Assembly (NCBI GenBank): GCA_963835595.1
Contig: CAWIGL010000002.1
Span: 1,550,001 to 1,614,000, forward strand
DNA from: CAWEPK01 sp963835595
GTDB taxonomy: Bacteria > Desulfobacterota > Syntrophorhabdia > Syntrophorhabdales > WCHB1-27
Reading direction: 5' to 3'
Length of the DNA stretch: 64,000 bases
A program made the position numbers and the translations under genes. Below, piece after piece: positions 53,411 to 61,734 of this stretch. Within the stretch, counting starts at the first letter, position 1; the number at the start of each line of letters is the position of its first letter. Under the pieces are notes generated by a model. It did not search any database. It was not told where the DNA came from and worked only from the letters and a program-made list of their open reading frames with translations.

Positions 53411-54411
53411 GTCTTGCTCCTTTCCGCCGCAGCCCTCTTTTCGTAGGCCCTGATGATCTTCTGCACCAGAGGGTGCCTTACCACGTCCTTCTCCGTAAAA
53501 TATACGAACTGCAAGCCTTTAATGCCTTTGAGGATGGTCTGTATCTCGACGAGGCCCGACGAGCGCTTTTCCGGCAGGTCGATCTGCGTCACGTCGCCGG
53601 TGATGACCGCCTTCGACGAGAAGCCGAGACGGGTGAGGAACATCTTCATCTGCTCGGACGCCGTGTTCTGCGCCTCGTCGAGGATGACGAAGGCGTCGTT
53701 GAGCGTCCTGCCGCGCATGAAGGCGAGGGGCGCTATCTCAAGCGCGCCCTTCTCGATGAGCCGGCCCGCCCTGTCCATATCGACCATGTCGTAAAGGGCG
53801 TCGTGAAGGGGCCTTAGGTAAGGGTTTACCTTCTCGTACATCGTCCCCGGCAAAAACCCCAGCTTCTCGCCCGCCTCTATCGCCGGCCGCGTCAATACTA
53901 TCCGCGAGACTTCCTTGTTGAAGTAGGCGGCCAGGGCCATCGCCATAGCGAGGTACGTCTTGCCCGTCCCGGCCGGGCCTATGCCTATCACGATGTCGTG
54001 CTTCCGTATGGCCTCGACGTAGGCCTTCTGGTTCCTCGTTTTCGGGATGACGACCTTCCGCGACGGCGGGATGTATATCTGGTCCTGATAAAGCTCGTCG
54101 ACGCCTTTCTGCGTGTGGGCTATGTAGCGGACCGCGTGGTCGATGTCGGACGGGTTTATGGGAAAGCCTTTCTTGACCAGCCCGGCAAGCTCGTGGATCA
54201 CCTTGCTCGTGTTCTCCACCTCTTTCCGCTTCCCGATGAGGGTGAGGTGGGTCCCCCTGACGCTCGTCCTGACATCGAAATACTTTTTGAGGTATTTTAT
54301 GTTCTCGTCGCGGGGGCCGAACAGGTTGCGGGCTAGGTGCGTGTCGTCAAAGGAGAGCTGCACTACCTCTTCTTCAGTTTTCTCTTCCAATAAGTCTTGG
54401 CGGACCTCCAT
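53407..54411 (-). CDS. phoH: PhoH-family ATPase
   Basis: 334 residues. Walker A GIGPAGTGKTYLAMAMAL, ARPAIEAGEKLGFLPG-type TRPAIEAGEKLGFLPG and Walker B DAFVILDEAQNT define PhoH/PhoL; the N-terminal part is KH-like (SVRGTHLTLIGKRKEV). It is linked to ybeY in rRNA maturation. ATG 54411 is followed by EVRQDLLEE; the promoter and palindrome upstream are described separately. Confidence 0.95.
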   Translation of the reverse strand: MEVRQDLLEEKTEEEVVQLSFDDTHLARNLFGPRDENIKYLKKYFDVRTSVRGTHLTLIGKRKEVENTSKVIHELAGLVKKGFPINPSDIDHAVRYIAHTQKGVDELYQDQIYIPPSRKVVIPKTRNQKAYVEAIRKHDIVIGIGPAGTGKTYLAMAMALAAYFNKEVSRIVLTRPAIEAGEKLGFLPGTMYEKVNPYLRPLHDALYDMVDMDRAGRLIEKGALEIAPLAFMRGRTLNDAFVILDEAQNTASEQMKMFLTRLGFSSKAVITGDVTQIDLPEKRSSGLVEIQTILKGIKGLQFVYFTEKDVVRHPLVQKIIRAYEKRAAAERSKT

Positions 54412-54429
54412 ATTTGGATTTGTGGTAGT

Positions 54430-54458
54430 ATTATAACACAAGACCGTGCTGCATTAAA
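54430..54458 (-). promoter_or_regulatory. phoH promoter enclosing one arm of an 18-bp palindrome
   Basis: On the minus strand TATAAT (54435-54430) with TTTAAT (54458-54453) 17 bases upstream. The spacer is made up of one arm of the palindrome at 54437-54477, and the -35 box lies at its loop. The -35 is weak. Confidence 0.4.
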
Positions 54459-54477
54459 GATGCAGCACGGTCTTGTG
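54437..54477. repeat. Perfect 18-bp inverted repeat at the phoH promoter
   Basis: CACAAGACCGTGCTGCAT (54437-54454), loop TAAAG, then the exact complement ATGCAGCACGGTCTTGTG (54460-54477). No T-tract on either side. A further palindrome CATATGCGCATATG follows at 54480-54493. Confidence 0.7.
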
Positions 54478-54489
54478 GGCATATGCGCA

Positions 54490-54630
54490 TATGCGGCCGG
54501 GATATTTCCGCGCCTTTCGTGTCGTTCTTCTAGGCGCGGCTCCTCACATACGCAAAAAGTATGCTGCGTCGCGCGCCGTCGAAAAACAACCCGAAATCCA
54601 TCGAAAATCTCTCCGGCCGCCGGCCCTTCA
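54490..54630 (+). repeat. Dispersed palindromic repeat family 2, copy near phoH
   Basis: Imperfect palindrome with arms of about 65 bases: GCGGCCGGGATATTTCCGCG..., CCTTTCGTGTCGTTCTTC, GGCGCGGCTCCTCACATAC around the loop GCAAAAA, then GTATGCTGCGTCGCGCGCC, GTCGAAAAACAACCCGAAA and TCTCTCCGGCCGCC. Matches 25216-25350 in reverse orientation. It sits between phoH and the restriction-modification island. Confidence 0.75.
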
Positions 54631-54726
54631 GGGCATTATAGATTTGCCACGATTTATGAATAGTATCGCCAGTGGTCGGCAGGAGGTACTTTTTAACGGG
54701 ATACCGGTCCAAGGAGCACGAATAGA

Positions 54727-54756
54727 TTGACTACGGCATAACTGCCTTGTTATTAT
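54727..54756 (+). promoter_or_regulatory. Promoter giving a leaderless methyltransferase message
   Basis: TTGACT (54727-54732), an 18-base spacer and TATTAT (54751-54756). The expected start of transcription falls on or next to the ATG (54763), and no ribosome site precedes it. Confidence 0.5.
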
Positions 54757-54762
54757 AGGCAA

Positions 54763-55713
54763 ATGTTTCAGAGCCGAGAGATAGCGAACAAATTCTTATC
54801 ATCCGAGAAAGTGGTGTTGTTTCCGGGAGGCTGCCTCGACTTAATCAAAACCATTCCTGATGAGTCCCTATCTCTGGTCATCACATCGCCACCATACAAC
54901 ATAGGGAAAGAGTACGAAAAGAGGTTGAAGCTGGCAACCTACCTTGAGCAGCAGGCTGCCGTTATTCGGGAGTGTGTACGATGCCTCTCGCCTAAAGGCA
55001 GTATTTGCTGGCAGGTCGGTAACTACGTTGATGACGGGGCCATTGTACCGTTGGATACAGTGCTGTATCCGATCTTCACTGGTTTGGGTCTCAGAATGAG
55101 AAACCGGATAATCTGGCACTTTGAACATGGCCTCCATTGCAGCCGCAGGTTTTCAGGCCGATACGAAACAATCATATGGTTCACGAAAAGCGAGAAATAT
55201 ACGTTCAACCTTGATCCAGTGAGGGTGCCGCAAAAATATCCTGGCAAAAAGTACTTCAAGGGTCCAAACGCCGGTAAATACTCGTGTAACCCCCTCGGCA
55301 AAAACCCTGGCGATTTATGGGTAATTCCAAACGTCAAGAGCAACCATGTGGAAAAAACAGGTCATCCGTGCCAGTTTCCCGTCGAGTTGATAGAGCGGCT
55401 GGTTCTATCCATGACTGAAGAAGGCGACTGGATATTAGACCCGTTTTTGGGTACTGGCACCACCATCGTTGCGGCTGTTCGCCATAATCGCCGGGGTGCA
55501 GGCGCAGAGATAGTGGATAAGTACGTACAGCTAGCAAGAAAGCGCATCCAGGAAGAACTTGCCGGGACCTTGAGAACACGACCTATGTATAAACCCGTTT
55601 ATGACCCAGACGAGGCAGGAAACAGCCTGCGAATTGCCCCCTGGACGAAGAAACAGGACGAAGACAAGCAATTGCGCTTGCTTGAGAAAGGCGCAAGATA
55701 TAGGACCAAATGA
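54763..55713 (+). CDS. Type II DNA methyltransferase (beta-class, N4-cytosine or N6-adenine)
   Basis: 316 residues. The catalytic motif IV TSPPYNIGKEY precedes motif I DPFLGTGTTIVAAVRHNRRGAGAEI, the beta-class order. SPPY is common to N4-cytosine enzymes, including partners of BglII-type endonucleases. It is overlapped by the restriction gene (ATGA) and is AT-richer than the flanking genes. It protects the host from the adjacent endonuclease. Confidence 0.92.
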   Translation: MFQSREIANKFLSSEKVVLFPGGCLDLIKTIPDESLSLVITSPPYNIGKEYEKRLKLATYLEQQAAVIRECVRCLSPKGSICWQVGNYVDDGAIVPLDTVLYPIFTGLGLRMRNRIIWHFEHGLHCSRRFSGRYETIIWFTKSEKYTFNLDPVRVPQKYPGKKYFKGPNAGKYSCNPLGKNPGDLWVIPNVKSNHVEKTGHPCQFPVELIERLVLSMTEEGDWILDPFLGTGTTIVAAVRHNRRGAGAEIVDKYVQLARKRIQEELAGTLRTRPMYKPVYDPDEAGNSLRIAPWTKKQDEDKQLRLLEKGARYRTK

Positions 55714-56321
55714 AGATAGTCGAAACATACTCTCATCTGAACGGCCTTGAATTCCTCTTGGTCCACCAGCCTAAGCTGTGGGAAGAGATCAAGAAAGTGG
55801 TTGCCTCAGTCGATGCGGATACCTGTCGAACCAAGGTTTCCAAAGAAAAAACAATGAAGGGCAAGCTTCTTTGCAGCCCTATCGCCATGAATTCCTTTTT
55901 TTCCAAGCTGCTCCGTGCCCTCGGCTGGAAGGAAAGCCGAGTAAGTTATTGGGTCACGAAAGATGAAAAGCTCATTCGAAAAACTCTCACAATGCCGGCC
56001 GAAGAACAGAAAAAGCAAATCGAAGAAGCGGGTGAGACACCCATCTTTAGTTACAACCAGACAGACTTCGTCAAAGACCGGGTGGCCGTTGAAGTACAAT
56101 TCGGCAAGTATTCTTTCGTCGCGTATGACCTCTTTGTAAAGCATCTGGCGTTTTATGTCGGCGACAGAATCGACGTGGGCATAGAGATTTTGCCCATGAA
56201 ATCTCTTCAGTCTCAGATGAGTTCAGGCGTTGGCTATTACGAAGGAGAGCTATACAACGTCGTGAGGCAGGGAAGGGGTGTACCGGCAGTCCCGCTCGTT
56301 ATCGTCGGAATTGGAGCTTGA
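55710..56321 (+). CDS. BglII/BstYI-family type II restriction endonuclease
   Basis: 203 residues. The active-site region QTDFVKDRVAVEVQFGKYSFVAYDLF has the D...ExQ arrangement of BglII and BstYI (catalytic Asp, Glu and Gln instead of the usual PD-(D/E)xK Lys), and the C-terminal FYVGDRIDVGIEILPMKSLQSQMSSGVGYYEGE matches this family. BstYI cuts RGATCY and BglII AGATCT, so a GATC-containing site is likely but not proven. Its start overlaps the methyltransferase stop. Confidence 0.85.
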   Translation: MKIVETYSHLNGLEFLLVHQPKLWEEIKKVVASVDADTCRTKVSKEKTMKGKLLCSPIAMNSFFSKLLRALGWKESRVSYWVTKDEKLIRKTLTMPAEEQKKQIEEAGETPIFSYNQTDFVKDRVAVEVQFGKYSFVAYDLFVKHLAFYVGDRIDVGIEILPMKSLQSQMSSGVGYYEGELYNVVRQGRGVPAVPLVIVGIGA

Positions 56322-56726
56322 ACAAAGATCGGCGAACAATACGTACACTCACTGCCAGATTATGTGGTCGCTAAATGACAGTCCAGAACTCGGAAGGCGA
56401 GACAGCGGAGCTAAGCAACCGAATTTCGAATCTCAAAACAGAGCAATCTTAGATTGACTCGGGAATGCCCCATAACCTTTCGGCTGCAGCAGATCGCCTA
56501 TAAGGTCCGTTCCCCACTTAAGCCGTGGGTTAGGCTTTAACTGATGGGTCCAGATACGACTCTCGGATCGGGGTAATAAAGGACAATGCAAAGAACTGTG
56601 AAGCCCGATAAAGACAGGCCAAACAAAGGGAAGTCAAAGGACCTTGACCGGTCAGTAGGATTATTGAAATAATGAAGGATATCCCGCTGGCGTATGGAGC
56701 TGTATAGAAAACACTGGGAGGATAAT
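56322..56726. other. Gene-free stretch within the island
   Basis: About 400 bases between the endonuclease and the DGQHR gene. I find no open frame with a ribosome site, no tRNA cloverleaf and no terminator with a T-tract. Short repeats of TTAAGCC/GGCTTTAA (around 56518-56540) could form a weak hairpin. Possibly a degraded gene or regulatory region. Confidence 0.4.
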
Positions 56727-57729
56727 ATGCCTTATAAATTGATATCCTTTGAACAAGGAAAATATGGATTAGTGGTATTCTGTGCACCTGTGAACGATAT
56801 TTATGAACATTTTTCAATTAATAGAAGAATTGAGGATAAGGATGAGGGTTATCAGAGAGCCCTATCCCAAAGCAGGGTTGACGTGATATCGAAATATGTG
56901 ACAGCAAATAATGCGTTGCCATTGAGTGTGTTAGCGTCACTGGAAAACGGTAAGTATATGATCGAAAATGACGAGAATCTCAATTAATGATGAACCAGAT
57001 GTGGGATGGATTATCGACGGTCAGCACAGGATCGCTGGCGCTTATAAATCGGGCACAAACCTCCTTATTCCCGTCGTCGCATTCCTAGACATAAACATCG
57101 AAGAGCAAATTAATCAATTTATCACAATAAACAGGGAGGCCAAAGGAGTACCAACTTCATTATATTATGACTTACTTAAGCACTTGCCGGTGAAGAATGT
57201 TACGGACAGATCCAAGGAAAGAGCGAGTGACATAGCGACAGATCTGAAGAAAAATGAAGAATCACCTTTTTTTGGTAGGGTTGTGGCAATTACTAGTCCA
57301 AAACAAGGAGAAATCTCACTGACGACGTTTATTAGGGCAGTGGCGCCCTTAGTGTCGGAAGGCAAAGGCTTTCTGTCGGCCTACAGTTTTCAGGAACAGG
57401 TGGGAATAGTCGACAACTACTACCGAGGAACAAAAAATATCTTTCCAAAGTATTTTAACAAAGCGGATTCAATATTCTTCAAAACGACTGGATTCGGCGC
57501 CATGTTCAAAGCATTTCCTGTAATTTTCAACTATACGTTGAAAATCAAGCAAGGATTCTCGGTTGCAGATGTGTCGGAGATTTTGAAAAATGTTAGTCAT
57601 TTTGATTTTGACATCTGGAAAAAAATAGGGACTGGCAATGCCGCTGAGATACAGGCATCCGATGACTTAAAGAAAGAACTCGAAACAGTTTTCACTGAAC
57701 ACGACGAACAAACCAAGATACGCCTATGA
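56727..57729 (+). CDS. DGQHR-domain protein (DndB-like fold; apparent frameshift)
   Basis: About 330 residues. The first frame (56727-56987) has YKLISFEQGKYGLVVFCAP and INRRIEDKDEGYQRALSQSRVDVISKY; the second (from 56968) has RISINDEPDVGWIIDGQHRIAGAYKSG, with the DGQHR signature, and FITINREAKGVPTSLYYDLL. DGQHR proteins include DndB, the regulator of DNA phosphorothioation, and DpdB of deazapurine DNA modification. The frames overlap at 56965-56985, so either one base was gained or lost or the second starts at ATG 56968. GGGAGGATAAT precedes ATG 56727. Confidence 0.75.
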
Positions 57730-58700
57730 TAGCAATAGACAGCATATGTAAGAGAATAGATTCTAAGAATTGGGAGACCGTTGCTGAGCTGTGGCAAGAA
57801 TACATTATCAACGTTCAATTTCCAGTTTCATTCCGCACGGATTATGCCCCCGCAGACGAGGAGCTTTCGGCCATTTACGATGAAACGAAGGAAGCTGAGA
57901 GAAAACAGACGCAGAAAGAACACTATTACCACATCAGCGGTATTCAATATGCTGTCTTCCGTGACGCAGTAATATTATACTACAAAGCACTGAATTCAAT
58001 AAAATCTGCCCAGTGTAGTCAGAAATCTGGATACAAATCTTGGTCAATTATGAATTATTACCAAGCATCTTTCTTTCTTGTTAAATCGTATCTGTTTTTG
58101 AATGGTGTCTGGGTTCATACGACTATAGATAGCAAGAATATGGTGGCGGATATCTTTCCGGCGTTTACAGGTAAGAGTGGAAAAGAGCTATTGCGGTTGC
58201 GAGAGGGCAACTTCTGTAAAATACTAGTAAGCAAACTCCTGGAGCATTGGGAGGTATGGTCGTTATTCAAGAGAGTGCTTAATGTATCCGCGCAACTTCC
58301 GATTGATGACAAATACCTGCGTCTATTTCAGCGGGTAAGCGCCAAGGATTTTGCAAAGCAAAGGAACGCCTTGATTTACCAGAATCGGGAATGGCTATTT
58401 GAGGACCTGAAAACAGAATTGGTAGACCTGAACTATGGAGCATCGACAGTTGACTTAGATCGTTACGGTGAAGACGATAGCTTTACTGTGCATCTGTCTT
58501 TTGTTCTTTTGCAGATGGTCAATTCCCTTATCGACTCCCTTAGACAGAAGAGTAATTACTTAGAAGAAGAGTACTCTTTAATGCAAACGGCTTGTACTAA
58601 TGAGAATAACAGTATTTTTCGTAATTTCACCGAAAGTAATATTGGAGTAGCCCCCCTTTCAACCGGACAAATCATAAACAAACATCAAAGAAGGTGCTGA
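57726..58700 (+). CDS. Unrecognised partner of the DGQHR protein
   Basis: 324 residues, no family recognised with confidence. Its start overlaps the DGQHR stop (ATGA), so it is translationally coupled. The central part (YKSWSIMNYYQASFFLVKSYLFLNGVWVH) is helical and aromatic-rich, recalling HEPN or YaaC-like segments, but this is only a resemblance. No catalytic motif, membrane segment or signal peptide is evident. The AT-rich composition is the same as for the restriction genes. Confidence 0.6.
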   Translation: MIAIDSICKRIDSKNWETVAELWQEYIINVQFPVSFRTDYAPADEELSAIYDETKEAERKQTQKEHYYHISGIQYAVFRDAVILYYKALNSIKSAQCSQKSGYKSWSIMNYYQASFFLVKSYLFLNGVWVHTTIDSKNMVADIFPAFTGKSGKELLRLREGNFCKILVSKLLEHWEVWSLFKRVLNVSAQLPIDDKYLRLFQRVSAKDFAKQRNALIYQNREWLFEDLKTELVDLNYGASTVDLDRYGEDDSFTVHLSFVLLQMVNSLIDSLRQKSNYLEEEYSLMQTACTNENNSIFRNFTESNIGVAPLSTGQIINKHQRRC

Positions 58701-58750
58701 AAAGTGGTGTGGGGAAAGGCAGACGTAGCCCGTAATAAGGGCAGGCGCTT

Positions 58751-59908
58751 ATGGAACGTATCATCGTAGACAAGACCGCTGAGGAGTCGGTCACTGCCGG
58801 GCACCTGTGGATTTTCAGCAACCAGGTGAGGTCGAAGCCTGCCGGCCTGCCGGACGGGTCGGTGGTCGAGGTGGCGGGGGAGCGGGGCAGGCTCCTGGGC
58901 ACGGGCTATTACAACGGGAAGAGCCTGATCGCCTTGCGCCTGCTTGCGCGGGAGCGCGTGGAGCCGGACGAGTCGTTCTTTGCCCGCCGCATCGAAGAGG
59001 CGCTGAAGCTCAGGGCGGGCCTTTATGAAGGCAGCTTCAGGGCCGTCAACGCGGAGTCCGATTTCCTTCCCGGCCTCATCATCGACAAGTACGAAGAGCA
59101 GGCGGTGGTGCAGCTCGTCACCCTGGGGATGGAGAGGCAGAAGGAGCATATAGTAGCGGCAGTGCAAAAAGCGCTCGCGCCCTCGGCCATCGTGCTGCGC
59201 AACGACAGCCCCGGCCGGGCCGAAGAGGGCCTTCCGGCGTATACGGAAGTGGCGTACGGGGAGGCAAAAAGGGACGCCGTCATAAGGGTCGGGCCGCTTC
59301 GCTTCCTCGTCGATCCGCTGTCCGGCCAGAAGACGGGCTTTTACTTCGACCAGCGGGAGAACAGGCTGCTGACGAGGGACTTCGCCGCAGGCCGCGATGT
59401 CCTCGACCTTTTCTGCTACACGGGCGGGTTCGGGCTTTACGCGCTTTTCTACGGCGCGCGCCGGGCGACGTTCGTCGATGCCTCCGCCCAGGCGATCGAG
59501 ACGTGCAGGGAGAACGTGCGGCTCAACAACCTGAAAGGGGCATCCTTCGTGAAGGGCGACGCCTTCGACTACCTGAAGGAATCGACGGAAGCGCACGACC
59601 TGATAGTCCTCGACCCTCCATCATTCATAAAATCAAAGAAGAAGATCAGGGAAGGCGAAAAGGGGTACATAGACCTCCACAAGAAGGCCCTGCGGCGCCT
59701 CTCCGACGGGGGCCATCTCTTCACCTTTTCCTGCTCCTACCATATGAAGCGGCCGAGGTTCAGGGACATGGTGCGCATCGCGGCATACGGCCGCGCCGAT
59801 GTATATCTCATACGCGAGCTGACCCAGGCTGCCGACCACCCGGTGCTCCTCACGATCCCGGAGACGGAGTACCTGAAGGGGCTTATAGCTATGGTAAGGC
59901 ACCGCTGA
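58751..59908 (+). CDS. 23S rRNA cytosine methyltransferase, RlmI-like
   Basis: 385 residues. An N-terminal PUA-like domain (GHLWIFSNQVRSKPAGLPDGSVVEV, GRLLGTGYYNGKSLIALRLL) precedes the SAM-dependent methyltransferase core: FYFDQRENRLL, the SAM-binding DLFCYTGGFGLYALF and the catalytic motif LDPPSFIKSKK, with the Cys in FTFSCSYHM. RlmI makes m5C1962 in 23S rRNA. Here the host genome composition resumes. Confidence 0.9.
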   Translation: MERIIVDKTAEESVTAGHLWIFSNQVRSKPAGLPDGSVVEVAGERGRLLGTGYYNGKSLIALRLLARERVEPDESFFARRIEEALKLRAGLYEGSFRAVNAESDFLPGLIIDKYEEQAVVQLVTLGMERQKEHIVAAVQKALAPSAIVLRNDSPGRAEEGLPAYTEVAYGEAKRDAVIRVGPLRFLVDPLSGQKTGFYFDQRENRLLTRDFAAGRDVLDLFCYTGGFGLYALFYGARRATFVDASAQAIETCRENVRLNNLKGASFVKGDAFDYLKESTEAHDLIVLDPPSFIKSKKKIREGEKGYIDLHKKALRRLSDGGHLFTFSCSYHMKRPRFRDMVRIAAYGRADVYLIRELTQAADHPVLLTIPETEYLKGLIAMVRHR

Positions 59909-60012
59909 CACAGCCTGGAATCAGCGCAGGCTCTCCACGATTTTCGCCCCCGGCCCCTTCCCGCCCTTGACTTGCCCCCGGACTCCACTTAAACTGTAAC
60001 GGGATTTCAATT

Positions 60013-60921
60013 ATGGGCGCACGAAAGATCGTCAATATCGCTTTGCCGCTGGCCGGCCTGGGGGTCATCGTTTTCTATAGTTTTTGCGGCTCGTCGTGCA
60101 CGTTCCTGAAAGGGGACCTCCTCGGCGTCGATCTCAAGTATCTCGGCGTCGCGTACGCGCTGCTCCTGCCGGCCCTGGTCCTCCTCAAGCGGGAGGCGTC
60201 CCACCTCGCCGCGCTTTCCCTCGGCATCGGGACGGAGATCAACCTGGTGGCCTTCCAGGTGAGGAACGGGACGTACTGCCCTTATTGCCTTGCTTTCGCG
60301 GCCATCCTGGTCTTTCTATTCATTTTCAACTGGCGGCGGTCGAAGCTGCCCCTCATGTCGATTTGCGCGGCAATCGGCTTTTTCGCCTGCCTCATCTTTT
60401 TCAAGGGGGCCGCGACGCCCGCCTATGGGGACGAGGTCCTCATGCCGACCTTCGGGACGGGGAAGGTCCAGGTGAGATTGTATACCGATTATTTCTGCGG
60501 CCCGTGCAGCCACATGGAGCCGAAAATCGAGCGGACGCTCAAGGACCTCGTGCGCAGGAACGTCGTCACCCTTACCCTCGTCGATACGCCCATCCACACG
60601 CTCACGCCCCTCTACGCGCGGTATTTCCTCTATGCGGTCAACCATGACAGGAGGTTCGGCGAAGTCTTGCGGTCGCGGGCGGTCCTTTTCGGGGCCGCCG
60701 GGCAGAAGATCGTTGAGAGGGAGAAGCTCGAAGAGTATCTGAAGGCGCACGACGTGAAGTTCAAGGAGACCGACCCGCGGCCTACGTTCGCGGCGCTCTC
60801 TGCGCTGATGCGGGAGGACAAGATCGCATCGACCCCGACGTGCGTCATCGTCGAGAACGGGAAAAAATCGAGCTTCAGCGGAGACACGGAGATCGAGGGC
60901 GCCCTCGGCCTGCTCAAGTGA
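60013..60921 (+). CDS. VKOR-DsbA-like fusion (disulfide-forming membrane protein)
   Basis: 302 residues. The N-terminal half is a vitamin K epoxide reductase membrane domain of about four helices with CGSSC near the N-terminus and YCPYC (the CxxC that passes electrons to quinone). The C-terminal half is a thioredoxin/DsbA-like domain facing the periplasm with CGPC (DYFCGPCSHMEP) and the cis-Pro loop ASTPTCVI. Together they form disulfides in exported proteins, as DsbB plus DsbA do elsewhere. Confidence 0.88.
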   Translation: MGARKIVNIALPLAGLGVIVFYSFCGSSCTFLKGDLLGVDLKYLGVAYALLLPALVLLKREASHLAALSLGIGTEINLVAFQVRNGTYCPYCLAFAAILVFLFIFNWRRSKLPLMSICAAIGFFACLIFFKGAATPAYGDEVLMPTFGTGKVQVRLYTDYFCGPCSHMEPKIERTLKDLVRRNVVTLTLVDTPIHTLTPLYARYFLYAVNHDRRFGEVLRSRAVLFGAAGQKIVEREKLEEYLKAHDVKFKETDPRPTFAALSALMREDKIASTPTCVIVENGKKSSFSGDTEIEGALGLLK

Positions 60922-61031
60922 TCCCCGCAGCCCCAGGGCTTTTTTTGTCCCCTTGCCCTTCATCCGAGACGGCCGTGACGCTCCGGCCCGCCTATCCTGT
61001 CAAAAAAATTAACGATAACGCACCGGGAGCC

Positions 61032-61060
61032 TTCCATTTTCCGCTTTGCCGTAGTATAAT
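61032..61060 (+). promoter_or_regulatory. Distal promoter of the str operon
   Basis: TTCCAT (61032-61037), a 17-base spacer and TATAAT (61055-61060), followed by the repeated GCCGTAAT... GCCGTAAT. The region 60922-61196 holds no gene. Confidence 0.4.
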
Positions 61061-61196
61061 AATTATTGCCGTAATTACTGCCGTAATAAGCGGGTGAAGA
61101 CTGCCTTTATTTATGCTTGCTGCGTCTGTATGCAGCCACGTGACGAAAAGCGCGTATTCGCCTGATAAGGATTAAGGGCCGGAACGAACAATCCTC

Positions 61197-61226
61197 TTGA
61201 CAGTGAGAGGGTGAAAGTGATATCAT
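61197..61226 (+). promoter_or_regulatory. Proximal promoter of the str operon
   Basis: TTGACA (61197-61202), an 18-base spacer and TATCAT (61221-61226), about 85 bases before rpsL. Confidence 0.55.
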
Positions 61227-61273
61227 CCCGGAGCTTTTTTCCAAAAGCTGACGCTCTGGTGCGTACTTTTTCT

Positions 61274-61300
61274 ATCCCTTGAACAAGGGATTATTTTTTT
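61274..61300 (+). terminator. Terminator-like hairpin (possible attenuator) immediately before rpsL
   Basis: ATCCCTT/AAGGGAT (61274-61280, 61285-61291) with loop GAAC, then TATTTTTTT, directly abutting the ribosome site GGAGGT and ATG 61311. A terminator between the promoter and the first gene suggests attenuation. Confidence 0.55.
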
Positions 61301-61310
61301 GGAGGTTTTG

Positions 61311-61685
61311 ATGCCTACTATTAACCAGTTGGTAAGGCTCGGGAGAGAAGTCGCCAAAAAGAAAAGCGCTTCGCCCGCGCTTACCGGTTGCCCTCAGAAA
61401 AGGGGCGTCTGCGTCAGGGTCTATACGACGACCCCGAAGAAGCCGAACTCTGCGTTGAGGAAGGTCGCAAGGGTGCGCTTGACCAACGGCATGGAAGTGA
61501 CCACCTATATACCCGGCATCGGCCACAACCTCCAGGAGCACTCGGTCGTGCTGATCCGTGGCGGCAGGGTCAAGGACCTCCCAGGCGTCCGCTACCATAT
61601 TATAAGGGGGTCGCTCGACGCGAGCGGCGTGCAGAACAGGAAGAAGAGCAGGTCGAAGTACGGCTCGAAAAAACCGAAGCAATAG
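61311..61685 (+). CDS. rpsL: 30S ribosomal protein S12
   Basis: 124 residues: MPTINQLVRLGREVAKKKS, the decoding loops TTTPKKPNSALRKVARVRL and IRGGRVKDLPGVRYHIIRG, and the basic end RKKSRSKYGSKKPK. Lysines at the positions linked to streptomycin sensitivity (TPKKPNS) are present. First gene of the str operon, with GGAGG before the ATG. Confidence 0.98.
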   Translation: MPTINQLVRLGREVAKKKSASPALTGCPQKRGVCVRVYTTTPKKPNSALRKVARVRLTNGMEVTTYIPGIGHNLQEHSVVLIRGGRVKDLPGVRYHIIRGSLDASGVQNRKKSRSKYGSKKPKQ

Positions 61686-61734
61686 AGCCGAAGCAATAAG
61701 CCTGAAAGGGCCGAAAGCATAAAGGAGGCGGGTA

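Noticed and set aside
54437..54477. The 18-bp palindrome as a rho-independent terminator
   Set aside because: No T-tract follows on either strand, and it lies upstream of phoH, not after a gene.
56322..56726. A tRNA or structured RNA in the gap (a TTCGAATC-like string at about 56425)
   Set aside because: No acceptor, D or anticodon arms can be placed around it.
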